Shown: positions 38,757 to 49,074 of the stretch, one piece after another
How the letters are laid out: every line of letters begins with the position of its first letter
Numbering within the stretch: position 1 is the first letter of the stretch
Source: Pithys albifrons albifrons
Lineage: Eukaryota; Chordata; Aves; Passeriformes; Thamnophilidae
Length of the DNA: 64,000 bases
Assembly: GCF_047495875.1 (NCBI RefSeq)
Contig: NC_092497.1
Location: forward strand, 65,557,492 to 65,621,491
Direction of reading: 5' to 3'
Notes under the pieces: model-generated
Told to the model about the DNA's origin: nothing
Databases searched by the model: none
Seen by the model: the letters and a program-made list of their open reading frames with translations, nothing else
Translations under genes and position numbers: made by a program

Positions 38757-41666
38757 CTAGAAGAAAAAAGCAAGCCAATTCACAGTTATGGTTGTCCTTA
38801 ACAATAGCACTCCACTGTCTACCCTATCAACCATGGATCAAGAATATTCACTCAGACAAAAGCAGTTATTTTTTCATCTGCCATTTTTATTACTTTAAAA
38901 GTTTCTTTATGAAATTTTAAACTTCAACCCAACATGCTAATATGACCTATGTTTTCACATCAATTAAACATAGTGGATATTTATCTCAGGTAACTAAATA
39001 TTATTTGGAAATTGAATTCTCTATATTCACCTGTAAATAGCTGAAAAGAAAAACTTCCACAAGACCTGAGATAAGTAACTATCATTTTTAGCAGATACCT
39101 AAAAATACTGGGGAAGGGAAAAAAACAGGGAAAAAAAAGGTGTATTTGTTGGTATCAGCTGGGGAAGTGTGGGTTAAACACCAGTTTAGTTCTGGTCTAA
39201 ACTACAAAAGGTGAAAGGCAAAACACGACAAATTTGGCTGCAAAGCTTCATTTCATCTTATATTGTTTCAAAACACTCCATTAAACATTAGAGTGGACAG
39301 ATGGGAAAAATTCAATCTCAATTCCAATGCAACCTCATTCTAAGATAATTTTCTGTGGCTTGTATCTGAGAATTAAACAACCAACACTGACTGATGCCTT
39401 TCACTCACTTGAAGAGGATCATGGAACTAAACACTGCTCTGTAATGATGCAAGAATGACTATTCCAAGTCATAGTTCTTCAATTTCATTTTACTAATAAA
39501 ACTAGTTCTGGTAAACACCTAAAACAAATTTGCTGGATCAAATATTATAAAATAACTTTGAGACTCCTAGATTCCATACTTACATATATAGTTCTTGGAA
39601 AGCTTTATTAAGCTAGTGCACACAGACATATTGAGTATTTAAAAATGTCTGAAGCGTTAATACAAGAGAAGTCACTATACACTAAGACATGATTATTTTC
39701 AGACAGTTTAGTATTTCCTACTATTTATTTGAAAAAGACTGCATTTTTGAAAGAATGGCAAGAGAATTCATTTTTTCTTAGTAAATACAGAAATTGCTAT
39801 TTGATGACACAGTGCATAAACTGCCTTTGCTTCCTTATGGAATTTCTAACAAAAAGGCATTGAGCAGTTCAGAAAGGATATTGAGGTGCTGGAGCGAGTC
39901 CAGAGAAGAGCAACAAGGCTGGTGAAGGGACTGGAGCACAAGCCCTGTGGGGAGAGGCTGAGGGAGCTGGGGTTGTTTAGTCTGGAGAAGAGGAGGCCTC
40001 ATCACTGTCTAGAACTACCTGAAGGGAAGTTCTAGCCAGGTGGGGGTTGGTCTCTTCTCCCAGGCACTCAGCAATAGGACAAGGGGGCACGGGCTTAAGC
40101 TCTGCCAGGGGAAATTGAAGTTGGATATCAGAAAAAAATTCTTTCCAGAGAGAGTAATCAGGCATTGGAATGGGTTGCCCAGAGAGGTGGTGGATTCACC
40201 ATCCCTGGAGATTTTTAAACGCAGATTGGACGTGGCGCTGAGTGCCATGATCTAGTAAATGGACTGGAGTTGGACCAAGGGTTGGACTTGATGATCTTGG
40301 AGGTCTTTTCCAACCCAAACGATGCTATGATTCTAGGATTCTCAGGTTCTACCAAATGCAACCAATAGCCATTTGGATCAAGCATGAGCCTTCAACAAGA
40401 TGTCCTTCAATTCAATACAGGAGAGATGCTACAGCCACACAATGTACATAAATGAACATTGCACAGATCTTTCAAGGTGCATTTGGTGATTTATTTGCCA
40501 GCAGTAACTACTAAGCCAGGAATTCTGAAGTCTGGGGTTTTTTACTCAAGCAAACTCGCAACACTCATGCCCCAATAGGTTCCGCTCCTTCCCTTCTACT
40601 CCAGAATGGTCCCAAAACTGCTGTTACACAGAAACAATTTCAAATACACTGCTGCTACAGCAGAATGAATATAGTCACTCTGGTTTCAGCCGAGTTCTGC
40701 ACGATGCTTCTCAACTGCTCCTAGTACACAAGTAAGGTTCTTCTCACCACCTGGCAGCTCATGCTCTGTGTCACTAGCAAGACTAAAGGTGATGGACATG
40801 CACAGCTTCACAAATTTCCCAATACTGTTCCTTCTTCACCTTAATCCTTAGCCAAAAAACCCTGTGTTTTACATGCAAAATACTATATCATTCAGCAGGC
40901 TGGTGGGCCTTTTATTTTAAGAAGCCATTATGCATTTCTGATAATGATTAAGCTATGCCTGTGAAAAACTCATGAGAAAGCATTTACTTCAGTTGTGATT
41001 TAAACTGGACCTTCTATAGCTCAACAGTTTTCCATGTTTCAGCTCTTTTGGCTGATACACAAGTTCCCGTCAAGGCCTTGTATTTAAATTTCTCACAATT
41101 ACCATTTTGCCATTAAAGATTATAGTATACCAAGCACTGTCTCTCATTTTATGATCTTTAAAAAATATGCCATTTCAAAGCACATAACTTTGGCTTAAGA
41201 TTTTACTCCTACTTAAAAAACAGGGGAAAAAATCACAGAATGTAAATATAACAATTTCAAAGAGCCAGATTTTCATACAGAGTTTACCAGTTTCATGACA
41301 GAGTAAAATAAAGGAGCATTTGACAGCTTGTGTAAACAAGTGTGCCTCCGTGTTCACAATAGGTTTCTTTTCGAAGGAAAATCTTAGCCAAGAAATGCTG
41401 TGCTCTATTTGGCATTTTGGTTTGGAATTATTTTTGAATATTCAGGTTTGGAATTTCCAGAGTTTTGAATTAAGATTTGAATAGTTCACAGTAGGAAGCG
41501 TTCCTCACCGTGAAAGTATTGAGAGTTCCAGTGTTCCGTTGTGGGGCTTTGTTTGTTTTGATGTTTCGTCACTTCTAATGGAGCTTTTTACATGAAGAAA
41601 CACACTCTCCTGTTACTTTATGTAAACAACATATGGCAGTGCCCCTACAGAGTTTTCTACACCTAC
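38757..41666. other. KIAA2026 intron 1
   Basis: This is a 2.9-kb AT-rich intron with one CR1 insertion (39868-40343). Otherwise nothing was recognised. Confidence 0.75.
39868..40343 (+). mobile_element. CR1 LINE, 3' fragment
   Basis: This CR1 3' end is in plus orientation. It starts near a GGTGCTGGAGCGAGTCCAGA block and runs to GATGCTATGATTCTAGGATT. There is a small internal deletion between GAGAAGAGGAGGCCTC and the ACTACCTGAAGGGAAGTTC block. The 3' half is closely related to the copies at 44843-45086 and 49496-49818, so they belong to one subfamily. Confidence 0.9.
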
Positions 41667-42220
41667 CGGGACAGCAGCGCCAACTTTTGTTCCAGCATCA
41701 TCTCCAGCTTCTGGGCCTGTTTGGAGAGCCAATGATCCACCCCGTGCAGCCGGTAACAACTCTCCAGCATGAGCCGGAAGTCACACACGAAATCTGCTAT
41801 CCCTCTGTACTGCCCACTGGAAAATTTCTCTTCCATCTTCAACAGCCACATTCCACCTGGCAGCTGCACGTACGACTGGCCGGTCTTACGGCCCGAGGGG
41901 GAGCAGCCGGCGCCTTCTTCCCTGAAGGATGCCTGATCCTCGAGGGGCTCCAGAAACGGCGCCGTCAGAGGCCGGTACTTTTCCAGAAGGAATTCGCGCA
42001 GGATGCGGTATCCCTGCTGCAGCTCGGGGTTCAGGCTCTGCTGCCAGGCGGTCTTCCCTCCCGCACCCTCTGCCTCCCTGTCGGGCTCCTCCATCCCGCA
42101 CTGGAGGGCCGCGGGCCGACCCGCAGGGAGGTCTCCGCCGGGGTCCCTGTCCCCCGCGCCGGGCCGGCTCCTCGGCACCGCTCGGGGACCGCGGCGCTGC
42201 CCCTCCCGCGGCCGCCGCAT
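41667..42220 (-). CDS. KIAA2026: KIAA2026 exon 1: start codon and bromodomain-like region
   Basis: This first coding exon is 554 nt and ends at donor CCCG|GTAGGT in phase 2. Two in-frame starts are plausible. The ATG at 42220 (MRRPREGQ) has a weak context. The ATG at 42094 (MEEPDREAEG) has G at -3 and G at +4, a strong Kozak context. The frame also stays open further upstream, so the N-terminus is uncertain. Residues about 66-182, counted from the 42220 start, form a bromodomain-like helical unit, from ELQQGYRILREFLLEKYRPL to KLEMMLEQKLALLSR. The usual acetyl-lysine-contacting Asn position appears to be His159, in CYRLHGVDHW. The exon is in a CpG island and abuts a GC-rich minisatellite. Confidence 0.9.
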
Positions 42221-43200
42221 CCGCACGGGCTCCCCTGCGGGAACACACCCCGCGCTGACCCGGCCCGGCCCGGCCCTGCCCCTGCCCAGCACCGGGGGGC
42301 GGGACGCGGCCGCCGCAAGGGAAGCACCGCCCGGGCCTGCCCGCGGCCCCGCCCGCCCAGGGGCCGCGCCCTCAGCTTCTGGGCCCGCCCCTTCCTGCCA
42401 CTCCTCCCGGCGCCGGCCCCGCACGGGCGCGTGCCGGAGTCCTTCCTGCCACTCCCTCCCCCCCTGTCGGGGCTGCACGGGCGCGCCCCGGTGTCCTTCC
42501 CTCCTCCCTCCCTCCCTGCTGGGGCCACTCGGGCGCGTCCCGGTGTCCTTCCCTCCTCCCTCCCCCCTGCTTGGGCCACTCGGGCACGTCCCGGTGTCCT
42601 TCCCTCCTCCCTCCCCCCCTGCTGGGGCCACACGGGCGCGTCCCGGTGTCCTTCCCTCCCTCCCTGCTGGGGCCACACGGGCGCGTCCCGGTGTCCTTCC
42701 CTCCTCCCTCCCCCCCTGCTGGGGCCACACGGGCGCGTCCCGGTGTCCTTCCCTCCCTCCCTGCTGGGGCCACACGGGCGCGTCCCGGTGTCCTTCCCTC
42801 CTCCCTCCTCCCTCCCACCCTGCTGGGGCCACACGGGCGCGTCCCGGTGTCCTTCCCTCCCTCCCTGCTGGGGCCACACGGGCGCGTCCCGGTGTCCTTC
42901 CCTCCTCCCTCCTCCCTCCCCCCCTGCCGGGGCCGCGCGAGCGCGTCCCGCTGTGCGCGCGCCCTCCCGCCGGGCCGGGCCCTCCCCGCGCTCGCGGCGG
43001 CGCGAGGGGTGGGGCGGGGCGCGCGCGCGCCGGGCTGGGGAGGTCGGGCGGACGCGGCGCCGCTCACCCCGCGCGCCTGCGCACTGCCTGCTGCAGGGTC
43101 CAGCTCCGCGCAGGACGTGGCGTCATCGATGGGTGCCGCGCCCGGAGCCGGGGGTGGGGACCCGCTCACGTCCGCACTGTGCGAGGCCTGCGAGCTGGCT
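41930..43200 (-). promoter_or_regulatory. KIAA2026: CpG island and promoter region of KIAA2026
   Basis: This is a dense CpG island over exon 1 and its upstream flank. An NRF1-like site (GCGCCTGCGCA, 43073-43083) and a CRE-like TGGCGTCA near 43118 lie upstream of the minisatellite. There is no TATA box. The transcription start cannot be placed from sequence alone, but a CpG-island promoter suggests broad expression. Confidence 0.75.
42410..42940. repeat. GC-rich minisatellite upstream of KIAA2026 start
   Basis: These are about eleven tandem units of 45-58 bp, each built from CACGGGCGCGTCCCGGTGTC followed by a CCTTCCCTCC run and CTGCTGGGGC. The central units are nearly identical and differ mainly in the number of CCTCCCT steps; the outer units have drifted. 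On the minus (transcribed) strand it is G-rich with many GGGAGGG tracts. It lies directly 5' of the candidate KIAA2026 start codons, in the CpG island, so it is promoter or 5' UTR sequence. Long open frames through it in all directions are composition artefacts. Confidence 0.9.
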
Positions 43201-43689
43201 TCAAAGGACACCCAGATAGCGCATTTGGTACCGAGTGTCAGAGGTTTTCCGGCACTGACATTCATCCGTCGAAGCGGGCAGCACCTCACAAGAGAGGCAG
43301 CAACTCACGAAAGAGGCACGACCTCACAAAGGCGCTCAGTTCTACACTCAGTCCTTCCTGAGTCGTCTTAGGACGTTGGTGTTCGTGAGAGGAGGCTGGT
43401 ACCCACGGCGCTGACCTGTCCTCGGCGTGCACTTGCAGGCCTTCCAGGTTTAACCCTCAGGCGCCTTCAGTCCCCGCTCACCCCTACACGACATCCCAAG
43501 GGACGTTACTCCCACACCAGGGAACTCCACGGTAGCGGTACAAAACACCTGAGGGATAGTTATTGCTGCAGTTCCAGCTTTATCCTCCCCACATCCATGT
43601 CTATGAAAACCTGAGAGCACCCTGCTGACTGAGAACTAATATAAGGAGGCAGGGTAAAAAGGAAGTTTTCATTGATTCTAGGGGCATTC
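43201..43689. other. Upstream flank of KIAA2026
   Basis: This has moderate GC. Around 43290-43330 there are short imperfect repeats of a CACAAAGGC/CACGAAAGAGGC-like motif. I see no gene. Confidence 0.5.
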
Positions 43690-44060
43690 TTGGCCATTCT
43701 CACAGAATCACACGATGAGTCAGGTTGGAAGGGACCACAGTGGATCATCTGGTCCAACCTTCCGGCTCAAGCAAGGTCATCCCATTGCACAAGATTGTGT
43801 CTATACAGTTCTGTGGTATCTCCAGTCATGAAGACACCATAACCTCTCTGAACAATCTCTTGCAGTGCTCAACCACCCACACAGTAACAAAGTTCTTCCT
43901 CGTGTTCACATGGAACATGATGTGCATCAGCTTTTGCCCATTGCCTCTTGTCATTTCCTGGCATGACTGAGAAGAGCCTGCCTCCATCCTCTTGGCACCC
44001 TCCCTTCAGATATTTATACAAGCATGCTGCAGAGTAATTTTCTACAGAGATCACTCCAGA
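43690..44060 (-). mobile_element. CR1 LINE, 3' fragment, antisense
   Basis: This CR1 3' end is in minus orientation. It begins with ACAGAATCACACGATGAG and AGGTTGGAAGGGACCACAG and extends to about 44060, where the solo LTR insertion site follows. It is more diverged than the other copies. Confidence 0.85.
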
Positions 44061-44072
44061 GGCCTTGCTTAT

Positions 44073-44692
44073 TGTCCTAGTTCAGCAGGAGGGACCAGCT
44101 AACCCTGTGTGGGGGTGATCAAAGCTGTGTATTCTACCCCCTCTATTCATTCCCCAAGGACAATGGGCAGCAGCTGCCCAGGAAGCCATTATCACTTCAC
44201 ACCCAGCCTGAGGGGGCGGAGCTGCTAATGGACCATCAACAGCTCAACACCCCCTGGCTCCCAGAGTCAATCACCCATTGTGTGAGTCCCCGCCCAGGGG
44301 GAGGGACTGAGTGCTCCCTGAGGGTACATAAGTGGTGGGTAAGAAGACCTCGGGTACTTCTCGTCGGATCCAGAGCAGCAGCAGGACCTCGACAGCAGGA
44401 GATCACCGCTCTCGCCCAGACCACAGCCCTCGCCTGCACCAACAGGTTTTTTCTTTTCCTTTTGCTCTGGACTTGGGGAGCCACAGGGGTCTCAGCACAA
44501 GGGCAAACAAACCCCCTTGGGTTTGTGCCCCAGGACACTGGGTTATACTGCTGGGGTATTGTGAGTTGAAAGCAATTTCCCTTGTGTGTCAGTGTTGTTA
44601 TAATAATATTATTATTAAATTTTAGCTCTGACTTATAATCTCTCTCATGGTGAGTTCATTTTCCCTTGCTGGTTCACCTTCAAACCAGCACA
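44073..44692 (+). mobile_element. Solo LTR, endogenous retrovirus
   Basis: This is a 620-bp LTR with TGTCCTAGTTCAGCAGG at the start and AACCAGCACA at the end, flanked by an exact 5-bp duplication CTTAT (44068-44072 and 44693-44697). In plus orientation it has a GGGGGCGGAGCTG GC box, a GGTACATAAGTGG TATA-like box near 44325, and an AT-rich ATAATATTATTATTAAA stretch near 44600. No viral genes adjoin it. A diverged relative lies at 47112-47430. The orientation is inferred from the promoter-like order. Confidence 0.85.
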
Positions 44693-44842
44693 CTTATAAT
44701 GGAATTCTCTTGATGGGAATAAATCACACTTTGCAGCATAAAGAAATGAAGAACCACTCAGCTGTTGTTACTGCACTTTCTCATTCTGAGGGCACTCTAA
44801 GGACATTTAAACTCATCTAAGGTCTGAGCCAACTGTCATGTA

Positions 44843-45086
44843 TCATAGAATCATAGAATCAATTGGGTTGGAAAAGACCTCTGAGATCATCAAGTCCAAC
44901 CCTTGGTCCAACTCCAGTCCATTTACCAGATCATGGCACTCAGCACCACGTCCAATCTGCGTTTAAAAATCTCCAGGGATGGTGAATCCACCACCTCTCT
45001 GGGCAGCCCATTCCAATACCCGATTACTCTCTCTGGAAAGAATTTTTTTCTGATCTCCAACTTCAATTTCCCCTGGACCTCTCTTT
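44843..45086 (-). mobile_element. CR1 LINE, 3' fragment, antisense
   Basis: This CR1 3' end is in minus orientation, starting with ATCATAGAATCATAGAATC and ending in ORF2-distal sequence near CTTCAATTTCCCCTGGACC. It is of the same subfamily as 39868-40343 and 49496-49818. Confidence 0.9.
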
Positions 45087-45093
45087 GGGGTGT

Positions 45094-45225
45094 GGTGGGT
45101 AATCGATGCAGAACGAGCCTTCCTGGGCTCTGAGGGGCTAGGGCTGATGCGCAGAGAGCTGATTAATCACGCAGAACTGAGCCCCTCAGAGGTGCATCAT
45201 TCACCAATATTTGGTGGTTAATCAT
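45094..45225. repeat. Imperfect palindromic element
   Basis: This roughly 130-bp segment has inverted arms. TGGTGGGTAATCGATGCA on the left pairs imperfectly with the reverse complement of TGCATCATTCACCA on the right. Inside them CTCTGAGGGGCT pairs exactly with AGCCCCTCAGAG. It could be a small MITE-like element or a foldback repeat; I do not know a family name. Confidence 0.55.
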
Positions 45226-46323
45226 CCACTCTCATATAAGTAATCTTAAGGTATCACTATAAATTACATTTGAAATGATGCTTTCAGTATCAGAGTCCAA
45301 GTGCCTTTCTTGTACTGGGACCATAAGGACTAGCATGTCCTGGTGCAAACCAGGAAATTATTTGTTATGTTTTCTTTAATAACTTATCTCAGGAATAGTG
45401 TTTATCTTGTCCAAGTCCCACTCCAAGCTGAAGGTGAAAGGTTGTCATCAGAAGGACAGAACTGGAGAGATTCCTGCAACATGTATGGAGATAAAATGAA
45501 CAAGCACACTTGGATATAATCGAAAGCAGCCATTCAAGTTACAGTGGGACTTTCTAGTATAATGTAAATAGAAGTAATTAAGCTGACAACTCTTTTAGAA
45601 ATTTTCTGGTGTTTGGATGCTTGGCCTGCAACACTCATTTTCTGGTAGTAGTGGATCAATTAGATGGGAAAATTAGTCCAAACAGGTCTCTTAGGTCTCT
45701 TTCAACAGGACATGCATGCAGTGGCATCCCTTTGGCCTTCAGTCCTTGGTCTAACAACATGAAAGGCATGAGTCTTCACAGGTCTTGAGATCAGGCCTGC
45801 ACTAGATTATCAAAGATCATCTCTCCAGTAATCTTCAAAATAGAGCATTTCTTCCTTCAGGACTGAATATCTTCCTGTATTCCAGCCCCACTGAAATGGG
45901 CATTGCCTGCAACCTCACCACTGAGGGACCTGCTGACAGCCAGGCACTGTAAGAAGAAACCTGTTAGCTCTGGGAAATGGCAGAACAAAAGAAGGCTTGC
46001 TAAGACTCTAGACAGTCTTTCTTACTATTTCAGTTACACTAAAGACATAATGTCAGAGGAGAGAGAGAATTAGAAGTCTAATTCTTCTGGCATGGATACC
46101 ATGGTACTGCTTCTCTTAGAGAGCACTCTGCACTGCCTCCGTTGTATCTCTCTGCTCCCTGACACTCACATTATGCTTATCTGCTTGTGATTGCCCAAAA
46201 TGTGATGTGTGCTCCAAGAGGCTTTTTTGTCCCTGCAATACAGTTTCACAAAGACTAGAAATGGGAATAGTAAAACTGACTTGACTTGTGTCAGCTAAAT
46301 GGTTAGCATCTCTCCAGCTAAAA
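45226..46323. other. Intergenic, unassigned
   Basis: This is ordinary AT-rich sequence with no gene or repeat I can name. Confidence 0.6.
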
Positions 46324-46561
46324 GCTTCAGATACAGGTGCCCATTATGATTTCTTTGAGATGACTGCCTTCTTAACGAAGCAAAAGAATTTAAGATCTCT
46401 GAAATATGTAGCTTTTTCATGAGAAGAGAATGTATAATGAAGTATCAAGGTAGTATCTGTTTTCCACCCTTTTTTTCTGTTCCAGAAAGTTAGAATTTTA
46501 GATTGGTGCTCATCATTTGCAAGTGCCCTGTGAGACAGATCTGAGATAACATGGAGGGTTA
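46324..46561 (+). repeat. Direct duplication, copy A
   Basis: This 238-bp block is repeated at 48836-49074 in the same orientation with only a handful of differences by eye. It starts GCTTCAGATACAGGTGCCCA and ends near ACATGGAGGGTTA. It contains no open frame of note and matches no element I recognise. Confidence 0.9.
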
Positions 46562-47111
46562 TACTCTATGCTGCATATCAAAATAAGTAAAACCACTTGC
46601 TTTCAACGTATGTTCAACTTTCAACTCCACAGTTTTCTGTAGGAATCTAAACATTTAGCAGAGACAGAGCTGAAAGGATTGTCTTGCAAGCCTTGGAAAA
46701 AGACTCCTCAAACTGAATTCCTGAGGCCCAAGGAGGTACAACAGAGACTGTGTTTGTCAATGCCTAACTGTGTTTTATAGCCCTAGAAATAGCTTTCTAG
46801 CGATGTTGTAAGATTGTGTGAAAGCTCCTTTAGCCAGTCCCATGCTGTCAAGAAAGACTAATTGTCCTTGTGTCTTTGTAGCAGAGAATTCGCTTGGTCA
46901 CCTTGTTAGCATAACCCTGCCTTTTGATTTACATGTCTTGCCTTCAGGGTTTTTATATTGCTAGATGCATGTTTAATAAATGAATTCAGTTTGTGCCCCC
47001 ATGACTGAGTTCATTCTATTCTTGACAGCTACAGTGTTCTTTTTTTGGTTTTTTTTTTGTTCTGTTGTTTGTTTGTTTGGGGGTTTTTTAAGGCTTGTTT
47101 GCCTGGAGACT
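46562..47111. other. Intergenic, possible old LTR 3' part
   Basis: A TTTTTATATTGC box near 46950 and AATAAA near 46976 are arranged like a plus-strand LTR or 3' end, followed by T-rich simple sequence at 47037-47090. No boundaries were found. Confidence 0.3.
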
Positions 47112-47430
47112 CATTGTCCCAGTACAGTGGCCAGGACCAGTTTACCACTATGTGGGTGTAACCCAAACTGCATTCTACAACCTCTATGTCATTTCTCATA
47201 AACTATTAACAATGGATCATTTGCAGAAGCTGCCCAGGGCACACCTGGTACCTCAGGCTGCAGGCTGGGTGTTAAAGTAACCCTGCAAAGCATGGGAATG
47301 TTTCTGTCTTCACATCAGTGACTCAGCTGTGATAACTCCTCTCCAGGGAGGCAGCAGCACCTTAACACCCAGCCTGAGGGGTCATGTCTGCTAATGGGCT
47401 GTTAGGGACTGGCATAATGGGCAGCTGCAA
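47112..47430 (+). mobile_element. Diverged LTR fragment related to the 44.07-kb LTR
   Basis: It starts TGTCCCAGTACAGTGGCC and shares blocks in the same order with the LTR at 44073, including GGACCAG, ATTCTAC, GCTGCCCAGG and ACACCCAGCCTGAGGGG. It lacks the downstream half (TATA to 3' end), so it is a truncated U3-side fragment of an older insertion in the same family. Confidence 0.7.
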
Positions 47431-48159
47431 TGACCTAAACAATCAAAGATTCCAAAAGTATGTTATGAACTCACAAAGTTATGTTGCATGAAGTCTTATA
47501 TTCATAAAAAACAGAGCTTAACATCTCTTAGTCTTATAATTCCAGTGTTACTTGTCGTAAATATGCATTCTTGTATTTAAAAGAACATATCCTAACCAAT
47601 CCAATGCTATATAACTATAACCATTCTCTGGTTTAATTCACTTCAGAACTCCTAAAAAGAGCTGTTTGAAAATGCTTAATACCAACAGATGGAAATACAT
47701 CAAATACTATAAGGTGTTATGAATTTTGAATCCGAAGGATCAAATTAAAAGCTTAATCAGTCACTCAAATGTTCTGGTAACTGATCTTGATTCAGTCAGA
47801 GGAAACTGGTTGTTCTTATCCATCGCTGACTCCAACCTGTGGAGACAAAAATAGAAACTTTTCTCCAAATTATTAAAAGCTTAGAACACTCTGTAACCAT
47901 TTAAGAAAAGCCAAAAATTAACAAAGAAATCAGTTCAACAGATCTCTTCAAGGCTTCTCTGTTGCTCTCTGAATTGCTGGAGAAAGATGCTGCATTTCGT
48001 CTGTGCACGATGTATTGTAAAGCTGTGACACAGGGCATCGGGTGCCTGTGTTCCGTTGTCTCAAAGGCAAGCTGGGCTGATGTTTGTCAAAGCGAGGTCA
48101 CTCAAGCTGCTTTCTGATTAACTGACAGGCTCGCAGACTGGAACCACAACAACCAGAGT
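47431..48159. other. Intergenic, flank of second CpG island
   Basis: This is AT-rich sequence leading into the CpG island at 48160. No gene or repeat was identified. Confidence 0.6.
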
Positions 48160-48790
48160 CCTTTGCGAGACTACATTACCCAGGGGCCTGTGCAAGGAGC
48201 TGATGTCGTATGCAAAGCTCCGCCTGTCCACGGTGACGTCTCCGAGGGACCCGCCTCCCTCCCCATCGGAGGGTGGGCTGGCCCCTCCCATCTCAGAGTG
48301 GCAGCACCATTTCGAAATTTCACAGCAAAAATTCTCTCAGCATCGAAAAGCTGGAATACGGGGCTTTTTGTTTTTGCATGCACAGTTCTCCTCCCAGTTC
48401 TGTTTCGTGCCGTGTTTCTTTCTTGCGCCGAGTCTGGAGCCCCTCGCAGGGCGGCGGGGACGGCGGGGGGTGCAGCGATCCCCGAACGCGGCGGGAGCTG
48501 GACCCGCGCGGCGGCGGCGGCCAAGGCTGGGGGGGTGGAGGCGACGGGAGCAAGAAGAGGCGGCGGTGGCGGGACGTGGGGTGGGGGGTGGGGTGCAGTG
48601 CCCTCGCAGCCGGAGCCACGGCGGGAGCGTGGGGAGAGGCAAGGCGTCCGCCAGAGCCTGTGCGCGACCTCCAGAGGTGTCCCCCAGGTTGGCCCGCAGC
48701 GAAGGGGGGGGGACGGGGGGGCGGTGGCGGGAGCCGATCGCGGCCAGTGCGGAAAACCGCGGCAGTCCCTTCGGTTCTAATGTCCCGCAA
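48160..48790. promoter_or_regulatory. CpG island promoter without assigned gene
   Basis: This CpG-dense block has promoter motifs at its left edge: GAGACTACATTACCCAG (48167-48183), close to the ZNF143 site; TATGCAAAG, octamer-like; and GGTGACGTCT, CRE-like near 48232. The 48430-48780 part is purine/GC-rich with CGG-rich runs. Open frames cross it on both strands, but none resembles a known protein and composition explains them. It probably marks the first, non-coding exon of an unidentified transcript; the motif order does not fix the direction. Confidence 0.65.
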
Positions 48791-48835
48791 CACATCCCTT
48801 GCAAGTTTCTTCCTATTTCTGGGTTTATACCTGAG

Positions 48836-49074
48836 GCTTCAGATACAGGTGCCCATTAAGATTTCTTTGAGATGACTGCCTTCTTAATGAAAGGAAAAGA
48901 ATTTAAGATCTCTGGAATATGTAGCTTTTTCATGAGAAGAGAATGTATAATGAAGTATCAAGGTAGTATCTGTTTTCCACCCTTTTTTTCTGTTCCAGAA
49001 AGTTAGAATTTTAGATTGGTGCTCATCATTTGCAAGTGCCCTGTGAGACAGATCTGAGATAACATGGAGGGTTA
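48836..49074 (+). repeat. Direct duplication, copy B
   Basis: This is the second copy of the block at 46324-46561, here placed immediately after the CpG island. The join is abrupt: CpG-rich sequence stops near 48790, then a short unrelated stretch, then the copy begins at GCTTCAGATACAGG. Confidence 0.9.

Larger units (their letters stand above)
5182..42220 (-). other. KIAA2026: KIAA2026 (BRD10) gene, 5' six exons, 3' end outside window
   Basis: This is a bromodomain-containing, probably nuclear protein of poorly known function. Six exons were placed by reading the minus strand: 42220-41667, 38756-38556, 34276-32847, 22735-22659, 18759-18670 and 5297-5182. Every intron starts with GT and ends with AG, and the phases chain correctly (2, 2, 1, 0, 0, and 2 at the last donor), giving 822 complete codons. 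The protein contains a bromodomain-like N-terminus, a charged coiled-coil stretch, a long conserved region rich in W, Y and F, and a lysine-rich basic region. I recognise the family from segments such as MWEIPAIGHFLCLAQQILNL and LLNELLPWEPKLIKAFQRNR. The human protein is about 2,100 residues, so more than half lies beyond the left edge. No frameshift or premature stop was seen in the six exons. Confidence 0.93.

Noticed and set aside
41633..43371. Several long open frames (up to 528 codons) on both strands across the CpG island
   Set aside because: They pass through the minisatellite, whose composition avoids stop codons in every frame. Only the minus-strand frame in exon 1 shows real protein similarity.
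48163..48875. Overlapping open frames of 155-218 codons on both strands at the second CpG island
   Set aside because: All are Gly/Arg/Pro/Ala-rich translations of GC-rich DNA in several frames at once; none resembles a known protein.
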